This document shows, piece by piece, positions 1-6,787 of a stretch of 64,000 nt of DNA. The DNA comes from Blautia caecimuris (GTDB lineage Bacteria > Bacillota > Clostridia > Lachnospirales > Lachnospiraceae). The position numbers were made by a program, and so were the translations under genes. The stretch's first letter is position 1. Every line of letters begins with the position of its first letter. The stretch is taken from positions 1 through 64,000 of the forward strand of contig NZ_JANJZT010000019.1 in the NCBI RefSeq assembly GCF_024622975.1, written 5' to 3'. Below the pieces are notes generated by a model, which did no database searches, was not told the DNA's origin, and worked only from the letters and a program-made list of their open reading frames with translations.

Positions 1-16
1 GATATGTTTTTCTCAT
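1..16 (-). CDS. possible 5' end of a leftward gene, cut by the window
   Basis: On the minus strand an ATG whose first base is at 16 is preceded by AGAAAGGATG about 6 bases upstream, a plausible ribosome binding site, and five codons (MRKTY) run out of the window. That is too little to identify a product. It may be an element gene reading away from the cargo gene at 154. It could equally be chance. Confidence 0.25.
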
Positions 17-153
17 AGCGATCATCCTTTCTTTGATAACACTATTTTACCATACATCATCTCAAAAATATATAGCATAAATTTAATTTATTCTATACTA
101 GTACCTCACTAGATAAAAACGACTTTATTCGGATTTGGGATACCATAAATTAT

Positions 154-1302
154 ATGTTTATTCATGGATTTAATGAAGATAATCAATCTTACTATTGCTT
201 GAAAACTAAAAATATAAGAGATTATTTTAACAGTGGTTTAGAATGTGTAAAAAAAGATATTTTATTAATTCAAGAAATTTTAGAACAATTAAAGAACCAA
301 AAGCTACCAATCAATAATGAAAGATATTCCAGTATCCTCTATGAACAGATACCTGATTTTTTGCAATCATTAAAGAAGTATTATGCCATATTCAATTATT
401 GTTATATTGCAGGAGATTTAGATTATCCTTTGTATGATGGGCTGCCGCTATATCACGATATGTATAATCTTAAAGGAAGTGACTTAGCGTTATATTATTT
501 AAAATGCTTTTCCATTGAAAATGCTTTTTGTTTTAAATTTTACAAAGAATTGCCTGAATTGGTTCAACAGTTTGAAGATTTAAAAGGTATTCCTATTTAT
601 TATTTGGGAATCAATATTTTTGAATTAGTGCTCTATCAAGATATATGTCATATTCTTTTGTACAATAGTTCGGGCATACTTCTTGAAGAAACGGATATTG
701 GCAGAATAAAGAACAGATTAGAAAATTCAGTAGATATGTCAAAAGATATAGAATATGCTTTGAAACTTATCTGTTCCTCATTACCAGATGAAATGAGTAA
801 GTATATTTGGAGATTTAAAAATGAAATAAAGAAAAAATTTGAATCATTTATAAATGATGATTTTGAATTACTAATTTATCGAAAAGCATATAAAACTTCA
901 AATGTTATTCTACTTAATTCTATTCAAAGTAATCAACACTTTTTGAAAATATTAACACACATTCAATCGCTAACGGACATAGAAGAAAAAATCATATATC
1001 TTCAAAATATTAAAATAAACATATATGATTTATTTGACTTACTGGAAAATGATATTTTTGTTGGAAACGAGTATAATTTATACTTTTCAACACTTACACC
1101 TAATGATATAGCAATAATAATAAAAGCTCTAATTCCAGACTTGGGAGTATTTAATCAAAAATGTTCTTTAGATGATGAATTATACAGTGAATTAGATTGT
1201 GGTGTTGAATGGAAGAAAAAATTAATAGATTTTTTAAAAAAATACAGTATTTTACAAAAAAAAGAAGTCGAATATGCACTTAATAATATAAAAATCATAT
1301 AA
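154..1302 (+). CDS. uncharacterised AT-rich element cargo protein (possibly DUF6179-like)
   Basis: A 382-residue soluble protein with no signal peptide or membrane segment, rich in Ile, Asn, Lys and Tyr, and clearly more AT-rich than the chromosomal genes further right. I do not recognise an enzymatic motif. The stretch around residues 85-125 (LPLYHDMYNLKG followed by ALYYLKCFSIEN) recalls the clostridial DUF6179 family, but that is memory only. If so it is short and lacks an N-terminal part. The start at 154 has no convincing ribosome binding site, so it could be an N-terminally truncated gene. The KTR gene follows 12 bases downstream, so the two are probably co-transcribed. Confidence 0.6.
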   Translation: MFIHGFNEDNQSYYCLKTKNIRDYFNSGLECVKKDILLIQEILEQLKNQKLPINNERYSSILYEQIPDFLQSLKKYYAIFNYCYIAGDLDYPLYDGLPLYHDMYNLKGSDLALYYLKCFSIENAFCFKFYKELPELVQQFEDLKGIPIYYLGINIFELVLYQDICHILLYNSSGILLEETDIGRIKNRLENSVDMSKDIEYALKLICSSLPDEMSKYIWRFKNEIKKKFESFINDDFELLIYRKAYKTSNVILLNSIQSNQHFLKILTHIQSLTDIEEKIIYLQNIKINIYDLFDLLENDIFVGNEYNLYFSTLTPNDIAIIIKALIPDLGVFNQKCSLDDELYSELDCGVEWKKKLIDFLKKYSILQKKEVEYALNNIKII

Positions 1303-1314
1303 GGAGAGAATGAA

Positions 1315-1506
1315 ATGAAATCTAAATGCAAATGGATTTTATGTCCTGTATGTGGTAATAAGACAAGACTACAGATAAGAAATGATACAGAGTTAAAAAA
1401 TTTTCCATTGTATTGTCCAAAATGCCGACAGGAAAGTCTAATTGATGTAAATAAATTTAAAATTAGAGTAATAACAGAGCCAGACGCTAAGACGCAGAGC
1501 CGATAA
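1315..1506 (+). CDS. cysteine-rich KTR domain protein
   Basis: A 63-residue zinc-ribbon-like protein with two CPxC knuckles (CPVCGNKTR near residue 10 and CPKCR near residue 34) and the KTR tripeptide that names the family. Such proteins are commonly encoded in Tn916-type elements near the resistance or cargo gene; their role is not known. The ribosome binding site GGAGAG lies just upstream of the ATG. The stop codon overlaps the left arm of a strong hairpin, which probably ends the transcript. The match to a mobile-element family supports assigning this region to the element. Confidence 0.8.
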   Translation: MKSKCKWILCPVCGNKTRLQIRNDTELKNFPLYCPKCRQESLIDVNKFKIRVITEPDAKTQSR

Positions 1507-1542
1507 CACCGAGAATGAAAAAAGATTCTTGGGTTATCGGCT
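1498..1542 (+). terminator. hairpin terminator of the KTR/cargo transcript
   Basis: AGCCGATAAC (1498-1507) pairs with GTTATCGGCT (1533-1542). The stem continues inward with one bulge to AGAAT/ATTCT, leaving an A-rich loop, and the sequence TATTTTATTTG follows. It also lies after the end of the convergent regulator gene at 1573, so it may act on both strands. Confidence 0.75.
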
Positions 1543-1572
1543 TATTTTATTTGAAAACTAAAAAGCGGAGGA

Positions 1573-1929
1573 TTACTCGGCCTCCACTTCTTTAGATTTT
1601 ATGATTCCGTCAGCAACGCTTTCCATGATAATTAAATCTTTATCGGATAAGCTATCAAGCTGTTTTTCCAACTGTCGTCTTCTGGTGCTTTTCACCAGAT
1701 CAGACGCAGGCAGGAAAAATTCATCAACGGAAACTTCCAGTAATGAAACAAGGTCATAGAATACCTGTAAACTTGGGTGCTGCCCTTTGTTCTCGATATT
1801 TGTTAGGTAACGAGGGTCAATCTCAATCATTGCTCCCACCTGTTCACGGGTCAACCCTTTTTTCATACGAGCTTTTTTGATAGCAAGACCAAAAGCTCTA
1901 AAATCGTATTTATCTTCTTTTTTACGCAT
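1573..1929 (-). CDS. XRE-family regulator, Tn916 Orf9-like
   Basis: A 118-residue helix-turn-helix protein. The HTH spans roughly residues 14-65, with the characteristic [24 protein letters not shown]-type pattern (residues about 25-50). The C-terminal third is charged and probably mediates dimerisation. In Tn916 the equivalent gene, orf9, is also antisense to the transfer and recombination genes and has been proposed to hold down their expression; that role is inferred here from position and family. The start ATG is preceded by GAGGTGATTACAT. It converges with the KTR gene and diverges from the sigma factor gene. Confidence 0.85.
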   Translation of the reverse strand: MRKKEDKYDFRAFGLAIKKARMKKGLTREQVGAMIEIDPRYLTNIENKGQHPSLQVFYDLVSLLEVSVDEFFLPASDLVKSTRRRQLEKQLDSLSDKDLIIMESVADGIIKSKEVEAE

Positions 1930-2043
1930 ATGTAATCACCTCACCACATTTTACTGTTCCTATTGATTTTCTGACAGGTACAGTAAAACGTATCGTTTGG
2001 TTTATCAGTTCCTATTATGCGTATCAAAGTCAAAAAGTGCTAC

Positions 2044-2103
2044 CTAGCGGCAAATAAAAAAAACCGCTATCGGCAGTACCACTTTTGCGTGCAAATATTT
2101 CAT
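2044..2103 (-). CDS. possible 19-residue leader peptide
   Basis: On the minus strand a short reading frame (MKYLHAKVVLPIAVFFICR) ends in TAG and lies inside a region able to form competing hairpins. Its codons cover the loop and the 3' arm of the terminator at 2055-2122, the arrangement of a translational attenuator. The ribosome binding site is weak. It resembles leaders that precede ribosome-protection or methylase genes on such elements, but the next leftward gene is the Orf9-like regulator. It may therefore be a leader that lost its gene. Confidence 0.35.
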   Translation of the reverse strand: MKYLHAKVVLPIAVFFICR

Positions 2104-2122
2104 TTCTATTTGGATAGCGGTT
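2055..2122 (-). terminator. rho-independent terminator or attenuator, minus strand
   Basis: On the minus strand AACCGCTATC (from 2122) pairs with GATAGCGGTT (to 2062), followed directly by a run of eight T. The preceding GCGGCTTTTAACCGC offers an alternative pairing, so this may be an attenuator rather than a simple terminator. It stops or regulates leftward transcription towards the regulator at 1573-1929. Confidence 0.65.
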
Positions 2123-2323
2123 AAAAGCCGCTTTTTTCTTTTTCTCAGCATAAAACAATATATTAGTTTTGATTCAGCGGCTCTAGGAGGTAGCCGCATT
2201 GAAAATACTATGTAGACGATATTCTTCGATTTATCCGTTACTGTCAAAAAAATCTTAGCTTATACAACGGTACAGTCTACTTTTGAATGTGTTTTTTTAC
2301 ATCATATAACAGGAATAATTCTT

Positions 2324-2366
2324 AAAGCACAAGAACAGCATTTCCATCATGCTCTTGTGCTTTTTT
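2324..2366 (+). terminator. rho-independent terminator upstream of the sigma factor gene
   Basis: AAAGCACAAGA (2324-2334) pairs with TCTTGTGCTTT (2353-2363), followed by a T run to 2366. It lies 135 bases before the Orf7-like gene on the same strand with no complete gene before it. It would insulate the recombination genes from upstream transcription or act as a readthrough control point. Confidence 0.8.
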
Positions 2367-2500
2367 GTTGTTTAAAAATATTTTTCAAATTCTTTTCTGA
2401 AAGTGCAACAAATAGCTGCTGCGTGGGTAGCTACTGTGCGGAAAGGGGGATAGAGGGAAAACAACCCTCACTCACTCTCACGCAGAAAGGAGGTGAAAAT

Positions 2501-2917
2501 ATGAAGTCATCTTCTTTCGAGCAGGCTATTCAAGCACAGTTTGATTGCCTTACGAAAAAAGTCATTAAGAGAGCAGCAATGAAGTATAAGCGCAGCATTT
2601 CAAGACGTTTGCAGCATGAAATTCCTTTCTCTGATGTATCAGATTTGGAATTGAATAAAGCTGGCGTTTACGATAATTATTCCTGCGATTATACCGTGTT
2701 CAATGTTCTTGGCATGGAAGTACAAGTATCTGACGACCAGTTAAGCAAAGCTCTTAAATGTTTACCAGAGAGAAAGCGCAATATTATTTTGTTGTCATAC
2801 TTTATGGATATGTCTGACACAGAAATCGGAGAGCTTATGAACGTGGTTCGCTCCACTGTTTACCGTCACAGGACAAGCACTCTGGAAGAAATACGAAAAA
2901 TGATGGAGGAGGAATAA
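2501..2917 (+). CDS. sigma-70-like factor, Tn916 Orf7-like
   Basis: A 138-residue protein matching the conjugative-transposon Orf7 family. The C-terminal half carries a sigma region 4-type HTH, with LPERKRNIILLSYFMDMSDTE around residues 82-102 and STVYRHR in the recognition helix. The ATG at 2501 is chosen over the longer frame from 2357 because AAAGGAGGTG sits immediately upstream and the Tn916 protein has about this length. In Tn916 the homologue promotes expression of the recombination and transfer genes. The Orf8-like gene follows two bases after the stop. Confidence 0.85.
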   Translation: MKSSSFEQAIQAQFDCLTKKVIKRAAMKYKRSISRRLQHEIPFSDVSDLELNKAGVYDNYSCDYTVFNVLGMEVQVSDDQLSKALKCLPERKRNIILLSYFMDMSDTEIGELMNVVRSTVYRHRTSTLEEIRKMMEEE

Positions 2918-2919
2918 GT

Positions 2920-3156
2920 GTGGAGAACAACACAAAACGTATACCGTTTGCTGTGATTGTGGCGGCTACCAATGGTGATGAAACCGCAATACAGGAAATT
3001 TTAAATTTCTATGACGGTTACATATCAAAGTTGAGCCTACGCAAGTTGTACGATGAGTACGGTAATGTCTATATGGTAGTCGATTCTGAACTAAAAGGCA
3101 GAATACAGGCTGCGGTTATGGATATGATTGCAAACTTTGAGATTATTGTAGTTTAA
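2920..3156 (+). CDS. Tn916 Orf8-like helix-turn-helix protein
   Basis: A 78-residue protein of the small family that follows Orf7 in Tn916-type elements (often labelled helix-turn-helix domain, conjugative transposon-like). It opens with an AATNGDETAIQEIL-like segment at residues 15-28, typical of the family. The start is GTG at 2920, and the binding site is the GGAGGAGG within the end of the sigma factor gene. Tight coupling to the sigma gene suggests a shared regulatory role; the biochemical function is not established. Confidence 0.8.
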   Translation: MENNTKRIPFAVIVAATNGDETAIQEILNFYDGYISKLSLRKLYDEYGNVYMVVDSELKGRIQAAVMDMIANFEIIVV

Positions 3157-3619
3157 CAATTCTGACGGGCAGAGCTTTTCTCTCTTTCCCTCTGCTTGTC
3201 ATTCTATGAAAGTCTATTATCGTATAGTAGATTTTCATAGACTGGCAAACACAGTCGAGTGGTCTTTGAAAACTGAATAAACAATCAGATACGTTTGATA
3301 TGCAGCGAGCCGACGGATATTGTACGCCATGACCTTTCAAAACAAAGTGAGCGATTCATGCAATGATCCGTAAGCGACTTTTGGAATGGTCGCCATGCCA
3401 TGACCTGTATATCTGTATAATGATACACCCGTATGACACGGTTCGCCCATCAGAATGGGAATGGTAAAAATCCAGTGAGCTTTTCCAGAGCTATTTGATT
3501 GTTAGAAAAAAGATATTTATAGCAGCAAAATGTACGTTCGCTTTTTATAAAGTTATGCTATAATAATTTTCATTAAGCGAGTGGATTTTGTTGCTGTCAC
3601 AAAGAAAGGAGTCTTTTTA
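3157..3619. other. 463-base non-coding region of the element, with a hairpin
   Basis: No credible gene is seen. A 13-bp inverted repeat (3204-3216 with 3228-3240, one G:T pair, 11-base loop) lies just after the Orf8-like gene without a T run. The string GCCATGACCT occurs twice (near 3327 and 3400). A TATAAT at 3559-3564 is a candidate -10 box for the xis-int transcript. In Tn916 this interval separates the regulatory genes from xis and int. Confidence 0.55.
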
Positions 3620-3820
3620 GTGACAAGTGATACACAAAATGCACACCCTCTAAAAAAGGAAAAAAAGACTTATACAGTGGAGGAAATTGCTGAACAACTG
3701 AGTGTTAGCAAGAAAGCAGCTTATTCATTGGTAAAAAGTGGTCAGTTTCATTATGTTCGTGTTGGTAAAGTCATACGAGTATCAAAAGTTTCTTTCGATA
3801 AATGGTTAAATCAAATTTGA
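3620..3820 (+). CDS. xis: excisionase
   Basis: A 66-residue DNA-binding protein with an excisionase-type winged HTH (YTVEEIAEQLSVSKKAAYSLVKSG, about residues 17-40, then a VRVGKVIRVSK wing). Such proteins bend the element ends so that the integrase excises rather than integrates. The start is taken as GTG at 3620 because AAAGGAG lies 8 bases upstream; a longer frame from 3581 lacks a binding site. The integrase gene starts 17 bases after the stop, a normal xis-int pair. Confidence 0.85.
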   Translation: MTSDTQNAHPLKKEKKTYTVEEIAEQLSVSKKAAYSLVKSGQFHYVRVGKVIRVSKVSFDKWLNQI

Positions 3821-3837
3821 CTATTAAGGAGAGAATT

Positions 3838-5283
3838 ATGGCTACAATCAAACAAAGAAAATCAACTTTTTCCGTTATTTACTGGTACTTAGACAATACG
3901 GGTAAGAGAAAACAAAAATGGGACACGCTGGAAACAAGAAAAGAGGCAAAGCAGCGAAAAGCTTTTGTAGAATACTATCAAGAAAAATATGGTTATGTAT
4001 TAGTTCCTTTAGAGGAACAATTTGCACGCCAAATTGAAGATTCAAAAAAAGAGCTGGAAGTTGTTGACGAAGAAATTACATTGCGTGATTTCCTAAAAAT
4101 TTTCGTCAATCTCTACGGTACATCTAAGTGGTCGCCTAGCACATTCAGCAGTAAGGTAAGCAGTATTGAGAATTATATCAATCCGATTATTGGCGATTGG
4201 AAACTCAATGAGATTACAACAAAAAGCTTATCAAAATACTACAATGATTTGTTGAGCGTACCAGAAGTACCTCGTTCAAACAGAAAAGCAACTGGTCGCT
4301 GTGTACAGCCTGCGAACATCAAAAAGATACATGATATTATCCGCTGCGCCTTGAATCAAGCTATCCGTTGGGAGTACATAGACACAAGCAAGAGAAATCC
4401 TGCGTCATTGGCGACTTTACCAAAAGTTCCAAAAGTCAGACGTAAAGTGTGGAGTATACAGACATTCCGTCAAGCGGTACAGGCTGCGGAAGATGATTTA
4501 CTTTCCATCTGTATGCACTTAGCTTTTTCCTGTTCAATGCGTATTGGTGAAATTACGGGTCTTACATGGGAAGATGTGATTATTGATGAAGAATCCATTG
4601 CTACGGATAATGCAAGGGTAATCATCAACAAGGAGCTTTCAAGAGTAAATGCTGCGGCTATGCAAAAATTGAAAGAAAAAGACATTATTAAAATCTTTCC
4701 TACACAGAAACCTCATTGTACGACAAGGCTTGTTTTGAAAACACCAAAAACAGAAACAAGTAACAGAACTGTCTGGCTGCCTAGAACTGTTGCACAGCTA
4801 TTGGTACAGTACAAAAAAGACCAGCAGGAATTGAAAGAATTTCTCGGTAGTGCATATAACGATTATAACCTTGTCATTGCTTTAGAAAACGGAAATCCCG
4901 TAGAAAGCCGCATTGTCAGAGATAGGTTTCAAAAGCTCTGTGAAGAAAATGACTTTGAAATTGTGGTATTCCACAGCTTACGTCATTTGAGTACAGGCTA
5001 CAAACTGAAAATGACAAACGGTGATGTAAAATCCGTACAGGGTGATACAGGACATGCTGAAGCAGAAATGGTTACAGATGTTTATTCCAAAATCATTGAC
5101 GAGGACAGACGTTTCAACGCACAGAAAATGGACAAAGAATTTTATTCCACTCTCGACGAAGATACCAGTAACCAACAGCAAGATACTGGCATTTCAGACA
5201 GCGATATGGAACTGCTTAAACTGCTTAAATCCCTTTCGCCAGAGATGAAAGAACAGCTTTTAAAGCAAACACTCAATAAGTAA
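3838..5283 (+). CDS. int: tyrosine integrase of a Tn916-type element
   Basis: A 481-residue site-specific recombinase. The N-terminal ~55 residues form an arm-binding domain (IKQRKSTFSVIYWYLDNTGK). A SAM-like core-binding domain lies around residues 75-175, and the catalytic domain follows. The catalytic set is visible: Arg in CSMRIGEITGLTWEDV, then HSLRH, GHAE and the nucleophile Tyr in VTDVYSK. The ATG at 3838 has AAGGAGAG upstream; an earlier start at 3802 inside xis is unlikely. The C-terminal tail after the Tyr is long and hydrophilic. It ends 210 bases from tRNA-Arg, the likely integration target. Confidence 0.93.
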   Translation: MATIKQRKSTFSVIYWYLDNTGKRKQKWDTLETRKEAKQRKAFVEYYQEKYGYVLVPLEEQFARQIEDSKKELEVVDEEITLRDFLKIFVNLYGTSKWSPSTFSSKVSSIENYINPIIGDWKLNEITTKSLSKYYNDLLSVPEVPRSNRKATGRCVQPANIKKIHDIIRCALNQAIRWEYIDTSKRNPASLATLPKVPKVRRKVWSIQTFRQAVQAAEDDLLSICMHLAFSCSMRIGEITGLTWEDVIIDEESIATDNARVIINKELSRVNAAAMQKLKEKDIIKIFPTQKPHCTTRLVLKTPKTETSNRTVWLPRTVAQLLVQYKKDQQELKEFLGSAYNDYNLVIALENGNPVESRIVRDRFQKLCEENDFEIVVFHSLRHLSTGYKLKMTNGDVKSVQGDTGHAEAEMVTDVYSKIIDEDRRFNAQKMDKEFYSTLDEDTSNQQQDTGISDSDMELLKLLKSLSPEMKEQLLKQTLNK

Positions 5284-5289
5284 TTTTTC

Positions 5290-5354
5290 AAAAGTGTTAG
5301 CAAATTTTCAAAAATCCAGCATTTTTTCATCAAAAATAAAAAAGTGTTAGCAAA
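5290..5354. repeat. direct repeats near the element end, candidate integrase arm sites
   Basis: AAAAGTGTTAGCAAA occurs at 5290-5304 and again at 5340-5354, 50 bases apart, between the integrase stop and the tRNA gene. Tn916-like integrases bind paired direct repeats with their N-terminal domain inside the element ends. The position fits; binding itself is inferred. Confidence 0.55.
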
Positions 5355-5492
5355 CCTACTTCCTTAAAAAGTCTTTATAAAGTATCGAATTGAAGTCATA
5401 AAGAAAAATAGCTCCCCTTTTCAGCTAGGATAGAAACGCCAAAATTAAAAAAGCTGAAAACCTAGAAAAATCAAGGCTTTCAGCGTTGTTTG

Positions 5493-5512
5493 TGGCGTCC
5501 CAGACAGGAGTC
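5493..5512. other. probable attachment site at the tRNA 3' end
   Basis: Inferred from the integrase-tRNA arrangement. The crossover would lie in the 3' part of tRNA-Arg, and the matching second copy would be at the far end of the element, outside the window. No second copy is visible inside the window. Confidence 0.45.
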
Positions 5513-5569
5513 GAACCTGCGGCGTTCCGCTTAGGAGGCGGACCCTCTATCCTGCTGAGGTACTGGGAC
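5493..5569 (-). tRNA. tRNA-Arg, anticodon CCT
   Basis: On the minus strand a full cloverleaf is readable: acceptor GTCCCAG with CTGGGAC, D-arm with GCAGGATAGAGG, anticodon stem TCCGC/GCGGA around the loop CTCCTAA (anticodon CCT), T-arm GCAGGTTCGACTCCTGT, discriminator G and an encoded CCA. The gene's 3' end faces the integrase gene, the usual arrangement when an element integrates into a tRNA 3' end and restores it. Confidence 0.95.
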
Positions 5570-5610
5570 ATTTTCAAAAATCTATTCAAATTTATCTGGT
5601 TATCATATCA

Positions 5611-5673
5611 AAAGGCGATTGCTCCAACTAGCCCTTAGGAGGCGCTTGTTATATCCATTTAACTAAGGAAACA
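5611..5673 (-). pseudogene. damaged tRNA-Arg(CCT)-like sequence
   Basis: On the minus strand the 5' half looks like a tRNA: GTTTCCT, then a perfect D-arm (GTTA, AATGGATA, TAAC), then an anticodon arm AGCGC-CTCCTAA-GGGCT with one mismatch and the CCT anticodon. After this no TTCGA T-loop and no 3' acceptor strand complementary to the 5' end can be found. It lies 41 bases from the intact tRNA-Arg(CCT). It may be a remnant left by an earlier integration or excision, or a decayed duplicate. Confidence 0.5.
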
Positions 5674-5768
5674 AATATCTGTTTTGGGCTTAAAATCAAG
5701 ATTTTTCGATGATTTCTGCTTTCGCAGTCAGTGTCTGAATTATCCATCAGTCTAAGCCTTTTCTTTTT

Positions 5769-5808
5769 CAGTATACCAGATGGTATCTATGTACCATCTG
5801 GTATACTG
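5769..5808. repeat. perfect 17-bp inverted repeat
   Basis: CAGTATACCAGATGGTA (5769-5785) is exactly repeated in inverse at 5792-5808, with a 6-base loop. No T run follows on either strand, so it is not a classical terminator. It may still end the leftward serS/DUF3881 transcript, or serve as an operator. Apart from this and the tRNA remnant, the 326-base gap 5570-5896 shows nothing else. Confidence 0.6.
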
Positions 5809-5896
5809 TATTGTCTAATTGAAATTGTACTATATCCTGATTAAAATTACAAGAGTATAATTAATTTTTCAGGAATTTAGAAATATTGTTACTGTT

Positions 5897-6766
5897 CTAA
5901 AAATGTACCTGTCCCTGAAGCCAGATATTGGCTCTCAGCCTTCTTCCTATAGTTGGCTCGCCTAAAAGGTCTTCTCTGTTAATACAGACATCAAACTGCA
6001 TATTATTGCATTCGACAGTCATCTGTACAATTTCTTCTCCTGTCAAAATATTTTTGAATGTATGAACATCCAGAATTTCTCCCAGAATACTGTACTGATC
6101 GCACTGAATTCCATATGGCATAAAATAGGATTCTACTATGGAAAAAAGATCCTCTGTTGCAATTCTCTGAGAAATCATGGAGTATGTATCCATATCCTCC
6201 ATTGTAAGACTTTCCATTGCTTCTTCGTCTCCATCTCTGGCAGCTGCAATCAGATTGCTTCTGTTTTTCATAACCTCTTTTTCCACTTTTACTGCTTCTT
6301 TATCTTTCATTGCAGGAAGTAAAACCCGTCCTTCTTCTGCAAGTCCAGTCAAAGTCACCGGCTGTGCACCCAGATTCTCTTTTCCCTTTTCCTGTAGATA
6401 TTCTGCAGCATTCTGAAGATAAAAAATCAAAGTAATTCCTATTCTCAGGTCATCACAGGCTCCTGCAAATGACTCTCTGTCCAGATGTCTTTCCACAGTT
6501 ACCTGCTCCTGGGTGGTAATTCCGGTTCCTCTGAAAAACGGGAAATAGTAATCCACATGAAAACGATTATATTCGTCATACTGACCACACACTGTAATAC
6601 CGCAGTCACATCCATAATTCTTTGAAAACTCTGTAAAAATGCCATCCGGATGATCTTCAACAGCTATTTTTTCATCATAGTTCCTTACAGTATCTCCGAT
6701 AATTTCTTTTATCTCTTCCCTGCTTCTGACTTTGGAAAAACCAACCGCCCTCAGATAACTGTGCAC
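5897..6766 (-). CDS. DUF3881 family protein
   Basis: A 289-residue soluble protein beginning MHSYLRAVGFSKV, the typical opening of the DUF3881 family found in Lachnospiraceae next to serS. No catalytic motif is evident and no function is known. It has no signal peptide or membrane segment. The middle (about residues 150-200) is rich in Glu, Lys and Ala and may be helical. It starts 21 bases after the serS stop, with GGAGGTGTTTTTGTGCAC upstream, so it is probably translated from the serS transcript. Confidence 0.8.
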   Translation of the reverse strand: MHSYLRAVGFSKVRSREEIKEIIGDTVRNYDEKIAVEDHPDGIFTEFSKNYGCDCGITVCGQYDEYNRFHVDYYFPFFRGTGITTQEQVTVERHLDRESFAGACDDLRIGITLIFYLQNAAEYLQEKGKENLGAQPVTLTGLAEEGRVLLPAMKDKEAVKVEKEVMKNRSNLIAAARDGDEEAMESLTMEDMDTYSMISQRIATEDLFSIVESYFMPYGIQCDQYSILGEILDVHTFKNILTGEEIVQMTVECNNMQFDVCINREDLLGEPTIGRRLRANIWLQGQVHF

Positions 6767-6787
6767 AAAAACACCTCCATACCCGTT

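Noticed and set aside
2044-2247. 67-codon minus-strand frame as a full gene
   Set aside because: It runs through hairpin sequences and has no ribosome binding site at its start. Only the final 19 codons, as a leader peptide, seem possible.
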